From Labia minor (Eukaryota; Arthropoda; Insecta; Dermaptera; Spongiphoridae), in contig OY720350.1 in the NCBI GenBank assembly GCA_963082975.1, forward strand, positions 22,725,875 to 22,789,874: a stretch of 64,000 bases of DNA, given 5' to 3'. The notes beneath the pieces are model-generated. The model ran no database searches and was not told the DNA's origin. It saw nothing but the letters and a program-made list of their open reading frames with translations. The translations under genes and the position numbers were made by a program. Below, in pieces: positions 1 to 12,600 of this stretch (the stretch's first letter is position 1; the number at the start of each line of letters is the position of its first letter).

Positions 1-1596
1 AACGTCAAAATTGGCATCCATTTTTATTTTTTTACTGAAATTGTATTAATATTTTTTTTTATTTAAAATATTTTAAAATTTATTATTTAATTTCGAAATA
101 AAATTGAAAATATTTATTTTTAATAAAATATATATAGATATTTATTAATCTCTCTCAAAAAAAAAACAAAAACAAAAACAAAAAAACATACGTCTTGCTA
201 AGAGAGTAAAAAATGTCGCTTTCATCATCTAAGTATTATTAGTCTATTGGGTAGAGCGACTGCCTGACAATTCAACTTCGCAGGATCGAAACCGGCGGAA
301 AATAATTTTTTTTTTTTTAATCTATTATTTTTTAATACATTACTATTTTATATTTATTTATTCATTGTTCTTTTATTTTATTTTATTAATTAAGTTTTAG
401 ATAGTTTTATAATTTTTAATATTTCTTCACTAAAATATCATTTAATATTTATTAATATTATTTATTTATTATTATTGAGTACCCGAAGTTCCATTCATTT
501 TAATCAGATTGATGCAATGATGCAACATTTAATAATAGTAATATTGTAATAAATTTCTATCTTGAAAATTGTTACATATTATTTAGGATATTTTAAAAAC
601 AATTTCTTTCTTTAATATATATATATATTCTTAAAATTGAATTTGTTTAAATTTTAACACATATATTCAATAATATAAATATATATAAAATAATATTAAA
701 TTGTATATAATATGTGTGTGTAACGGGCGGACCATTTATTTTATTTGTAATTATATTTAAACCTGGTGAACTCATCCACTGGAATTGGCTCCCAGGAGGT
801 GCTGCTCAGATGGAGCCCGCCCAAACTAAAAGGGATTCCCCTAAAGATCTTAGCAGCCCTTGGCTCGCTATGATAGACAGTCGTTGGAGTCGTTGTGAAA
901 CCATTGAGCTGATGAGATAGGGCATGGTACTCAATCCTTAAATTTATGTTTATATGTTCCATGTTCTGAAATATTTGGTAAATTTATCTTTATTTTTGTT
1001 TTCTTTCTTTCTATTAAACCCGTTAACAATATACAAATATTTTGTGAAAGTTTATTTTTATCAACCCTTATTATCTTGGCGCCCAAATTAAAGTTATATC
1101 CTTTATCAAATCATTATTATTTATTATTACAATTGTATATAAAAGAATATTTGAATTTGTTTAAATTTTAACACATTTATTCAATCAAGCCACCGCTTCT
1201 TATATCTTATTATTTATATTATAATTATTAAATAAAATTAAAAATATTTGTTATACCGATATCTGTTTTCATTGCATGAACACATATATCCATACATTAA
1301 ACTTTTTGTTTATATTTTTTTATTTTTAATTTTTAATAAATTTTCTTTTTTGATATGAGATTTTATTAAAAAATTGTATATCAATATTTTTTAAAGGGTC
1401 GAGCAATAGCTCGGTGTCTCAGGTATTAATATTACCAGCCAAATGCAATAATAATGAATCATTTTTTTTAACTTAAGTACCGAGCCGAGGCTCGGGGTCC
1501 CGGTACTATTATCTTATATTCTTATAAATTTTTTTAAAAATATTAGAATAGATTTATTTAATATAATCAAAAGCACCACATACAATGGATTATTAC
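1..1596. other. AT-rich region with old repeat debris, no gene
   Basis: No exon of the P450 family is visible. Positions 1-130 resemble 47860-47960 (a diverged repeat). A tRNA-like segment is at about 233-298. A GC-richer segment of unknown origin is at 712-950. A stretch at 1190-1270 resembles part of family X. Two diverged copies of a 26-28 bp GC-rich motif (1398-1425 and 1478-1507) sit just before the point where homology to P450-B intron 8 begins. Confidence 0.5.
233..298 (+). repeat. tRNA-like segment (degenerate tRNA or SINE head)
   Basis: Contains an A-box-like GGGTAGAGCG and a B-box-like GGATCGAAACC at roughly tRNA spacing, followed by an A/T-rich tail. The T-arm stem pairs partly, but I could not fold a convincing anticodon arm, so a functional tRNA is unlikely. 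Confidence 0.3.
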
Positions 1597-4500
1597 CTCA
1601 AACATGAAAGTATCCACTTCCTCTCGGATTTCTTTATCTCCTATCCTAGAATCAATTTCAGAAACTTCCAATAACAAATCTAAGAAAGATAATTTCTCTT
1701 TTTCATCTTCATCACCATTAGTTGCTTTGAAATATACAATTAAAAAAAAAATATTAGATTAACATATTTTAATTCAAATTTATAAACTTTTATATACTAC
1801 ATTGACTTACTAATAATTTTTTTCTCTTTACGTGATCTCATCATTTTTCGTTTCTGAATCACCTGGAAATAAGATATTTTTATTTAAATATTTTTTTTGA
1901 TTTATATAGAAATATAAATCAAACGTCACCTCATTAGCAAAGCCATGAATTATTTTTAATAATCGGAAATATTCCCTTCCTTGGGGTGAGAACATGAATG
2001 TAAATGGGTTACGAAGCCAAAATTTGCCAATTCTTTCAGTTGTCAATGCACTTATCCTGGAATTTATTTATTGAAATAATAAAATTAGTAATATACGCAA
2101 ATATAAACTTTATTATATGTAAATATAATTGTACCTTGAAATGGATTCTGCATATTCACTGCCTTGAAGTTGAGCGTTGACTGGAACCCCCATCGCTGAT
2201 TCTGAAATATAATAAAAACATTTTAATTAAAACATTATACCTGATGATCTCCATCATCTTTATATTATGACAAATCATGATTGAAGTTTAATAAACTTGG
2301 ACACATGCCGTTGCTAATGTCTAAATATTTATTAATATAAATTAATTAATTAATTCTCATTTAATTATTATCATCACATCGTATTTATATCATCGCCTTG
2401 TTTAGTATTAAACATGAATTTTTACATAATAAAATATTTTAAATTACCACAAATGATATCCAGAGAACAGTTGGTAATATATGGATAAATGTTGAATGGA
2501 TTGCCACTTTTTGCATGGGGCTTTAAAAGATCTAAAAGTATTTGACTATATTTATAAGTAATCTTTTTATGATGGTTCAAAATTTGAAAATGAAATGCAT
2601 TGTTTAGCAATTTTCTATGAAGAAACCATTTTTCGCCTGAAAATAAAAACGATAAACCCAATTAATTTTAAACTAGCGAGTCTTTAGAGTACAAGCATAC
2701 ATTTATTGGTGCACATCTTTTAATTTTCTCACGTCTTTCTTTATATTCTATCCTATTTACTTCCTTGTTATTTCGATCAGTCATTTCTCAAGGCCCTCAA
2801 AATAGAACTCCTATGTCTCTGCTGACTTCTTTATTTGACGGAAATCTCTTACCTCCTACCTTCCTCTTCAGGTTTGGAAACAGGAAATATTTGAGGGAGC
2901 TAAATCTGTTGAATATGCTGCACGGGGTAGCAGTTCAAAGCTCAAGAAATGGATTTTTACCGACCGACGATAGTAAGGGAGGTATTGTTTTCACACCAAA
3001 TTTCACATGTGGAGATTTTTACATATCTCCACGAATCATGCATTTTCTAAACAGAAAAAAGTATTTTTAGCATGATGTCTGTCCGTCCGACTGTCCGTCC
3101 GTCTGTCCGTCTGTCCGTCCGTATAGATGTGTACAGCCTGAACGGCTCAACCGATTTTGATGAAATTTGGTATATTTACTTAATGCATCAGTGGGATGAA
3201 TTGATCAACTTTTGGTGCAATTCCGGAAACCGGAAGTGGTAGTATTAGCGATCGACGATAGGAAGGAAAGGGTTATTTTCACACCAAAGGAGATTTTTTT
3301 ATATATCACCACGAATCATGCACTTTGTATTGGTTTTATCCTCGAGAAAAATCATATTTATTAGTTTTTTCTTGATTTAAAATTATATGACATCATCCAG
3401 TCATTCATGACGTCACAGCCTGGTCTTGCATATATATTATAAATAAAATAAAATTAAAAATGTTTATATTTATTATTTATGTATCCATATCTGTTTTTTA
3501 TTACATTAATAGATATATGAAAATTATTTGAAATTGTTTCTGTAGCTGGAAATTAATTTATTTCAAACCGTCGGTCGGTTCGGACCTGGCCACAGGTCAA
3601 CTTATTTCTAAAGTGACTACAAACATGTGCACCCCTGCATTGTCTTAGCCAAATACAATCGTTTCAGCTTCTACTCAATATCGTATCTGTTCAAAGATGT
3701 GATAAATACGTTAATGATCCTTTTAATCTTTTCAAAGATTTTATAAGATATGAATGAAAACCCCATGCATAATGACTGACCCACCTCCACTGGTACACAT
3801 ATTCATTCAAAAAGTAACATTGCCTTGATTTTATTATGGTCTCTGAAGTGGTGTGATGGATTTATGTTTCGTTTGTGATTACTACAAATAAACTCTTTGG
3901 ATTTCAGCTGAACATTGGTAAACACTCTTTTCAAATAATACCTGTTGCGCTTATGATTTTGAATGTCTAAATATTCATGTAAAAAATGGAGATGCCTACA
4001 GCCTTAGTAATTTCACGCCCTTTCATTTTCCGATGGATTTTATCGGCGATTTTGAGTATAGCTTATAGACGACCTGAACTTTGTTGTGCCGGAAAAACCA
4101 CAATGAAACTCAGTATACCACTTCTTCATTGTGAAATGTCCCCATAGTATTTAACAACCTTTGCCTTGGAATTGGTGATTAATTAATCAGCACATTAAAT
4201 TAACTTTTAAATTTTTTTTACAATTAACGAGGTATTTTAAATTCAATGACTGTCAAACGCAAACTAAATGGTATAGCTTTTACCGTAAACTATTAATAAA
4301 TTGCAATTAAAAAGAGCCTTACTGCATTTAAAGTTACTACACGAGAAATTCAAACAGCCAATGACTTCATATGATTATTAAGTTATTTTTCTGTGATTCC
4401 GACTCATGTAAGTAATTTATTAAAATTCAATTTAATCAATTTTTAATAATTATAATAGGCATATATCAAATAAAAATAAATCATATAAAATATCTGAAAA

Positions 4501-6041
4501 TAATTAATAAAGCTTATTAAAAAACTAAAATTTCAATTTTAATTAGGAACATTACCTGAACTGGTAAGAAGTCCTTCACCAAGCCAAGGTTTTACTAAAT
4601 TATAAAATTTACTTTTATTTATATTTTGATTGCTATTTAAAAGAGCCTAAAAATCATATATTTTAAAATAATTTTGATTTGGAGGTCATTAAAAAGAATC
4701 AAGTTATCAATTCAATATGATAAAGTGTTTACCTGTACATCTTTGGATTTAAACAATAATATAACAGGAATACCAAAGTTCCATAATCGTACTCGATCAC
4801 CATATGTATCGAACAATCTTTTTAAACCATTGAAATAATCTAAAATAAATTTGTTTTTTTTTCCTTATTATATTTTTATAGTTATATAGTTATATAGAAG
4901 ATTGGGATGTTGAGTTTCTAACGTGGGGCGTCGGGGGACAATATGACTGTTCAAGGGGACAATAGAAAAAATTGATGAACCCTCAGAAATCCATGATTTA
5001 GGCTACTTAATGAACAATTAAAAATAGTTAATATTAAAAATTATGCGACATAAAGGCACATTTTAAGTTGTTAGATGGGAATCACTGTTCTATCTATCTA
5101 TCTCTGTGGCTCTACGGAATTCGAATGTTCTTGCCACAGCAACCACAGACTCATCCAACTCCTACTTTCTCCTAACTCTCTCACGACCCTTCCTACACTG
5201 TCCACTTGCCGCGTCCTTAGTCTTCCAAGCGGTATTTCTCAATCAGTCTTTCCACAAATACCCTACTCCTATTCTATCCACGAGTCCTGTCCATCGCAGT
5301 CTTCTCGATTTTATAACCCTAACTTTGTCTGCAGATGCATAGAGATCATTCAATTCCTCATTATGCAGACTCCGCCATTCCCCGGTGACCTCATCTTTCT
5401 TTTGCCCGTAAATGCTGCGAAGAATCCTATTCTCAAATAATCTAAATCTCCTCTCGTCTCCTAAGATCATGGACCATGCCTCACACCCATATAATAAAAC
5501 CGGCAAAATAATTGTTTCAATCGATTTAAATTTCGATTTATAACAAATATAAAAAAATATAAAAAAAATCAAAAATATATATGTATAGGTGTTTATTATG
5601 TCCTGAGATGTTTTATAAGATAAGAATAGTAGAAAGGAGAGGATATCTATTATTAAGGCCTTAGCGAATTTATTAATATTCTCAGACAAACCCGTAATAA
5701 TCCTAAAACAATATTCACAGATTATAAAGAATAATTATTTTTTTAATGTACCAAGAATTAGCTGAGTAACCGGGCACTATATAATTATTTTATTTGAAAA
5801 ATTAGATTTTACGAATGTAAAAAATAATTAGAGATAAAGTTTAAAATATTTAAAATTGAGACAAATAATTACCCTCAATGGATTCATCAATAATTTTTAT
5901 ATTGCCCACAAATGGCAATGGATCCGGGCCTGGAATTTTATTGATAGCATCTTGAAGCTCTTTACTTGGAAATTTGCAAGGCACAAGTAAATAAAGAATT
6001 CCTAAAAGAATAACTAAAGTTACTAAAACCCAAATAATCAT
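1597..6041 (-). CDS. P450-A: CYP4-type cytochrome P450, exons 1-8 only (3' half not in window)
   Basis: Predicted membrane-bound CYP4-family monooxygenase, ER-anchored. Exons on the minus strand: 5873-6041, 4733-4839, 4556-4646, 2448-2636, 2135-2201, 1930-2056, 1811-1862, 1597-1724. These give 310 codons without a stop. Visible parts are a hydrophobic N-terminal anchor, the hinge [12 protein letters not shown], the C-helix GEKWFLHR (W and R that contact heme propionates in P450s) and the start of the I-helix signature EVDTFMFE at the end of exon 8. Exons 9-12 (oxygen-activation Thr, ExxR, heme Cys) are absent from 1-1596. Intron 8 resembles that of P450-B only down to about position 1505, then becomes unrelated. 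Either a large insertion lies in intron 8 with the last exons beyond the window edge, or the gene is truncated. Start chosen because the ATG at 6041 aligns with all paralogs. Intron 3 holds a mariner relic plus a family X copy; intron 1 holds a LINE fragment. Closest paralog is B. Confidence 0.8.
2760..4170 (-). mobile_element. Decayed mariner transposon, split by a family X copy
   Basis: Minus-strand translation in broken frames shows mariner landmarks: a KKWYTEF helix-turn-helix segment and [11 protein letters not shown] near 4010-4110, ETWIHHTT around 3840, DNAGVHM near 3625, and YSTDLAP near 2915. Stops and frame changes occur throughout. A family X element (2954-3606) interrupts it between the DNAGVHM and YSTDLAP segments. 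It lies in intron 3 of P450-A. Confidence 0.6.
2954..3606 (-). mobile_element. Family X element, copy 1 (Helentron/HINE-like)
   Basis: Starts TTTTTACCGACCGACG and ends with CACAGGTCAACTT. Contains the CCGT/CTGT microsatellite and two diverged copies of an internal block of about 90 bp. Inserted in the mariner relic. Confidence 0.75.
5090..5530 (-). mobile_element. 5'-truncated non-LTR retrotransposon tail
   Basis: Minus-strand coding matches the C-terminal tail of an insect LINE reverse transcriptase: [19 protein letters not shown], then [19 protein letters not shown] and [11 protein letters not shown]. It ends in a GATA-type repeat at 5090-5105. It lies in intron 1 of P450-A. Only the 3' end is present. 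Confidence 0.65.
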
Positions 6042-6507
6042 TTTTAAACTCGATCACCAATTAACGCCCCAACAAAATGACTTGTTATGATATATTCAAT
6101 TTACACAAATATTTATCCCTACCACTGGACATATATTTTAACAAGTTTGATAAATATTTTAATTATGATAAATTTTTTTATTTTGTTATTTTGTTTTTTT
6201 TTTTTTTTTTATTATAGTAGTTTAATTTATTATTAAAAATAATAATAAATTTTAAACTTTTTAAATAAATAAATTTTATTAATCTCCATAAATAAAATAT
6301 ATTTATCTATTGTATTATTAGTAAGTAAAGAAAATAATATGGAAAATGTAGACACATTTCCTTAAAACACAAGAAGAAACATTTAAAAGAAAGGTAGAGA
6401 GTTGGAAAGTTCAGTCGGAGAGAGAAGTTTCAAAAAGACCTGAAAGGAAAAATGTTCATGGAAAAAAGATGAGAGCAATCTAACAAAAGAAGAAATTCAG
6501 TAAAAAT

Positions 6508-7604
6508 AAGTTGACCTGTGGCCAGTTCCGAACCGACCGACGGTTTGAAGTAAATTAATTTCCAGCTACAGAAACAATTTCAAATAATTTTAATATATCT
6601 ATTAATGTAATAAAAAACAGATAGGCATACATAAATAATAAATTTAAACATTTTTAATTTTATTTTATTTATAATATATATGTAAGACCGGGCTGTGACG
6701 TCATGAATGGCTGGATGACGTCATATAATTTTAAATCAAGAAAAAACTAATAAATATGATTTTCCCGAGGATAAAACCAATACAAAGTGTATGATTCGTG
6801 GTGATATATAAAAAAATCTCCTCATGTGAAATTTCGAGTGAAAATAACCCTTCCCTTCCTATCGTCGATCGCTAATACTACCACTTCCGGTTTCCGGATA
6901 TACACCAAAAGTTGATCAATTCATCCCACTGATGCATTAAGTAAATATACCAAATCTCATCAAAATCGGTTGTGCCGTTCAGGCTGTACACATCTATACG
7001 GACGGACACACGTACAGACGGACGGACAGACATCATGCTAAAAATACTTTTTTCTGTTTAGAAAATGCATGATTCGTGGAGATATGTAAAAATCTCCACA
7101 TGTGAAATTTGGTGTGAAAACAATACCTCCCTTACTATCGGTAATTAAAGGTAAACTAGGCTGTGACGTCATGAATGGCTGGATTTCGTCATATAATTTT
7201 AAATCAAGAAAAAACTAATAAATATGATTTTCCTGAGGATAAAACCAATACAAAGTGTATGATTCGTGGTGATATATAAAAAAATCTCCTCATGTGAAAT
7301 TTGGTGCGAAAATAACCCTTTCCTTCCTATCGTCGATCGCTAATATCACCACTTCCGGTTTCCGGAATTGCACCAAAAGTTGATCAATTCATCCCACTGA
7401 TGCATTAATTAAATATACCAAATTTCATCAAAATTCGTTGACCCGTTCAGGCTGTACACATCTATACGGACGGACAGACATCATGCTAAAAATACATTTT
7501 TCTGTTTAGAAAATGCATGATTCGTGGAGATATGTAAAAATCTCCACATGTGAAATTTGGTGTGAAAACAATACCTCCTTTACTATCGTCGGTCGGTAAA
7601 AAAA
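6508..7604 (+). mobile_element. Family X element, copy 2: complete unit plus a second partial unit
   Basis: A full unit (6508-7140) is followed directly by a second unit lacking its first part (from about 7151) that ends in GTCGGTCGGTAAAA at 7604. Tandem or rolling-circle-type concatemers are typical of Helitron-class elements. Confidence 0.7.
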
Positions 7605-9342
7605 GAGTAATAGAATAGATTCGTGATCCCAAATACTCAATAAATAATAAATATTATTAGTTAAATTTATTACTAAAAACAATAACAACTCTCTCTCTCT
7701 TTCTATTTACTTAAAGTTTTATTATTAAAAAATTATTTTATTTATGAAAATAAATCTTTTTATAATAATTTTATTTTGTGGTATCTATGTGGTATTTTCA
7801 TTATTTTGAAAATTGAAATATGTACCAAAATGCTGTAATTAAAAATGCATCAAGTAGTACTCAAATGAGATAAGAGATGGCAGAGAGATTTCTTTTAAGG
7901 TTACACGATTTTAAAATACAACATAATCATTTTTCTCTGATTTTATTCAAAATATTCCTGAAATTTATATTTAAATTTATATTTAATTTAATTCTCGGAG
8001 GAAGTGAAAATCATCTTCCAGTGTTTTAACTAATGTTAAGTCAGTGTTTGCGTATTCAGTTGAAAAATTGGATAATATTTTTAAAATAAAGTTTAATTAT
8101 GAATTGAATATTAATTATTTTTATTTAAAAAAATGTTATAGAAATGTTGTTTAATAAATTATTAATAACGATAATTTGAAGACTAGTTTTGAAGAAACTC
8201 TTAAATTCTTAAAATTCAAACGATCAAATTAAATATTAAATATATATAATATTATATAATGATTTCAGTGTCATTTCAGATTTGGGTCTCGACGTTTCAT
8301 CGCCCACACACACTGACACTGTTTTCAGGAAAATTTATTTAGGAGGGAATTTTTTATCGGAATTTTAGATCTTATAGACTGTGTGACTAAGACTAGATGT
8401 AGGATTGAATGGGTGTTTGATTTTGGACTTCTTGGCACTAACACTATCACTGAGACACGAATGCTCTTGACGATGGCTCGAGGCCGACTTCACAGAAATT
8501 TAAATGAACAAGATATATAGTATATACTTGCTGGCCAATGCGAAGATTTCGCACAGAAATGAAAAAACGCATATTAAAACAGTCAAATCATTTCAAATCC
8601 TTTTTAATTAAAAATATCAAGTAAAGATACAAGAAAAGATAAGTGAGGCAAGTTTAAATTATTATTGAAAATCATCAGTAATTAGTGGTACAAATAAGTT
8701 TGGTTTTGATGTGGTTGGGATTAGAGCTTTGAAATGATTCATCCTGAAAAAAATAAAATATGGATTGAATGAGGCATGTTGATCGAAATCATTTGTAGGT
8801 GGATATATCACAAATCCATGCAGCTGGTTGTAAGAAAACCTGACGTGATAGAAAAAAACGGATTGAATTTTTGAAATCAGCACTGAAAAGTACATAAAAG
8901 TCAGTTATCAAATTTCAAACAATATTTTTGAACTTAGTTTTTGCAGGCCAGTGCAATTAACGAAAATAAATTTCTAAAAATTAAAATAAAAGATATAATT
9001 TTAGATAATATTAATGATTCAACAAAACATAAATCAGAGTCAAGTGTATTTGGTTGTTAATAAATGATGATTAACTCAAAATATATTAATAATATGTAAA
9101 TGAAAAACATACGGACTGATTAACCTAAGCTAGTATTTCTCTCTCTCTCTCACACTCTCTTTATATAATTTAAGGTGAGTCACATATTCGACGTACCAAT
9201 TAGAGAACTATGTATATGTTATGAGACTAAAACTTTTAAAATTTTTTTCTTAAATTTTATATATTACTGCTAGATTATAATTTTAATTAAAATATTTTAT
9301 AAATAAATAATTTAATATAATAAATATATATATATATATATA
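7605..9342. other. Intergenic region between P450-A and P450-B, nothing identified
   Basis: AT-rich, with a CT-rich run near 7690 and 9140. A GC-richer patch at 8270-8500 resembles no family I know. A 77-codon open frame on the minus strand (8662-8895) is not recognisable and not supported. Confidence 0.4.
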
Positions 9343-9522
9343 CAGTGGCGTGGGGCAGGGGGTAACGAAGTGGCACGTGCCCCCCCCCAACATTGTACAA
9401 AAAATAAATTTAAAAGTCGTATAAGTATAGTCTAAATAAATAATTTATTTGGTCAAAATTTTTTCCGGGAGGGACCTCCTGACCCCCCTGCCCCCACCCA
9501 TCAAATAGAACACGCTACACCA

Positions 9523-9525
<3 letters not shown>
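9343..9525. mobile_element. hAT-like MITE between TA repeats
   Basis: Begins CAGTGGCGTGG and ends CTACACCACTG, giving imperfect terminal inverted repeats of the CAGTGGCGTAG type common in hAT elements. Flanked on both sides by TATATATA, compatible with an 8 bp target duplication but ambiguous in the TA repeat. Confidence 0.6.
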
Positions 9526-9563
<38 letters not shown>

Positions 9564-9669
9564 CTCTAATTATTGAATAAAGGATTAGAATTAAATTATA
9601 GAATTTTCCAAGTAGGAAAATAGGTATATTAAAAATATTATAAAATTAGATATAATTATATTTATATTT

Positions 9670-12600
9670 TTAATTTTGTCTTTTAATGATGATTGTTTTG
9701 AGTGGTCTGTCAGGTTTAAGAATAAGTTCCGGCAAAACTCCAATTTCTTCAGGTTTATCAAGAGATTTTATTTTGAATTGAGATAAGATCATACAAAGGA
9801 CAAGTTTTGCTTCAATCATTGCAAATTTTTGACCTAAAAATATTAATCAAAATTAATAATATATAAATAAATAGTTCTTCACTTCTATTTACCTATACAG
9901 TTCCTTGGTCCAGCACTGAATGGAAAATATGCATAGGGATTACGGCCCTCATTTCGATCAGGCAAGAATCTATCGGGATCAAATTTTTCTGGTTCTGGGA
10001 AAACTTCAGGGTCTCGATGCATCAAAAAAACTGGTAGAGTTACATTACTTCCTGGAGGAATGGTTAATCCATCTGAAAAATGGTAATTTTTTAAGAACTA
10101 TGAGATTTATTTAATTTTTTTTAATAAGAATAGATTAAAATAATTTTAATAAATTGTTTACCTAATTTTAATGGAGTTGTAAGTGTTCGTGAAAAAGTCG
10201 GTACACTTGGGTAAAGACGAAGCGTTTCTTTAATACAACGCTCTAAAAGATTAAGTTCCTTCAATCTTTTTGAAGTATCAGTGAATTGCATTACATAATC
10301 GACCTCCTCTAAAAGTTTATCCTTTATCGAATAAAAATCAAAGTAAAAGCAATAATAAATTACTTATGGATTTATAAATTTATTTATTTTTTTTACAAAT
10401 TTAAAAATAGAAATTATACCTGTATTTCAAGATTATTTCCTAAAAGGAAAAGACACCAGTTAATAGCAGCAGCCGTAGTATCGTGGCCCTGTAAAATGTT
10501 AATACAATTGTATCAATCGTTAATATAATTATATTATTAGTTATCAAGAATTCTTTGGAATATTTTATTTTATCAATTTCAATTTCATTGGATATGGAAT
10601 GATTTCCATAAAAATATTTTTATAATATTATCTTATATTCTTATAAATTTTTTTAAAAATATTAGAATAGATTTATTTAATATGATCAAAAGCACCACAT
10701 ACAATGGATTATTACCTCAAACATGAATGTATCGACTTCCTCTCGGATTTCTTTATCTCCTATCCTAGGATCATTTTCAGAAACTTCCAATAACAAATCT
10801 AAGAAAGATAATTTCTCTTTTTCATCTTCATCATTATTATTTGCTTTAAAATATACAATTAAAAAAAAAATATTAAATTACCATATTTTAATTCAATTTT
10901 ATAATCATTTATATACTACATTGACTTACTAATAATTGTTTTCTCTTTACGTGATCTCATCATTTTTCGTTTCTGAATCACCTGGAAAAAAGATATTTTT
11001 ATTTAAATATTTTTTTTTGATTTATATAGAAATATAAATCAAACGTCACCTCATTAGCAAAGCCATGAATTATTTTTAATAATCGGAAATATTCCCTTCC
11101 TTGGGGTGAGAGCATGAATGTAAATGGGTTACGAAGCCAAAATTTTACAATTCGATCACGTGTCAATGCACTTATCCTGGTATTTATTTATTGAAATAAT
11201 AATAAAATTAGTAATATACGCATATATAAACTTTATTATATTTAAATATAATTGTACCTTGTAATGGATTCTGCATATTCACTGCCTTGAAGTTGAGCGT
11301 TGACTGGAACCCCCATCGCTGATTCTAAAATATAATAAAAATATTTTATATGAATTTCGTAATGAACCTTTTTTACTCTTAACTTTTCTCAATTTTTATT
11401 ATATTCATTAATCTCTTTTTCATTATCATGAATTTATTATTATTTCATATTTAAAAAATCATGATTTTGTTATTATTTGTGTAATTGATTTATTTATTTA
11501 GTTAAATAAATGTAATAAATGTTTTATATACAAATTTTCAATTAATTCTTGTCACCACATCGTATTTCTATCATAGCCGTGTTTAATCTTTATTATTATT
11601 ATTATTATTATTATTATTTAGTATGTAATGATTGTATCTAGCAAAATAAATTCTCTATATTCAACTTAAACCCCATCGTTGATTCTACAATAAAAATATC
11701 TTCATAAGAATAACGTACTAAACCTTCACTTCGTTTTATTTATAACCTATCCGGATTTTTATTATTATCCCCTCATCTTTTTTCATTATTATTCATTTTT
11801 ACTATTCGTCCCCATTAAAATTTTCGATGTCGAGCTTTTGATGTTTTTATATGTTTTGAAGGCCCCGGAGTCATTTTTAATAGACTTTATTTAACTCACC
11901 CTGTCCGTTTGTCCGCGGGTTGTCCGTTTGTTTGTTCGCGGCATTTTATAATCGATATTTCAACAACTTCCCGTCATTCAATTAACTTGAAATTTTGCAT
12001 ACGCGCTTGCTCCTGCTAATAATACACGAATCAATTGAAAAATTCACTGAATTATTTATCTATTAGTGGTAATTAATTAACTAAACTTTCATATGCGGAA
12101 TATGAAATAGTTCACTATTTCAATCATAGATGGCAATAGCAGTTCTAGAGAAGCTGAATACGACTAAAAAGTATAAAATAAATTTAAGTAAAAAGAAATC
12201 TTTTTAAAAAATACACTTTACTTAAAATTGCACTAAAAAGTAAAAAATAAAATCACTTTAAAGTGTGTGCGCTAAAACATTTAACACCGTAAAACATTTG
12301 CTTCCATTTGGTGTTATTATAATTTGAGCGCACACACTTTAAAGTGATTTTATTTTTTACTTTTTAAAGCAATTTTAAGTAAAGTGTATTTTTTAAAAAG
12401 ATTTCTTTTTACTTAATTACTAAGTAAGGTTGAGAAAAATATCTGTCTGTGTATGTAAGCAAAAACGGTTTAAGCTAAAATAATGAAATTTGGTATACGG
12501 GCATTTTTCGAAATTCGTAGTTTTCTATAAACTATTGAGAAATGTAGCTCATTCATTTTCATTTTTTTTCCTCTAAACTGACAGTAAAAATAAAGATATA

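Noticed and set aside
714-962. Overlapping open frames on both strands near 0.7-0.96 kb
   Set aside because: The plus frame starts at GTG, no family match is visible, and the opposite strand is equally open; more likely repeat-derived.
3085-3123. Regular CCGTCTGT/CCGTCCGT units resembling a small repeat array
   Set aside because: Simple microsatellite inside family X; no spacers, so not a CRISPR-like array.
8662-8895. 77-codon minus-strand frame between P450-A and P450-B
   Set aside because: No recognisable domain, no partner exons; length is not exceptional for this DNA.
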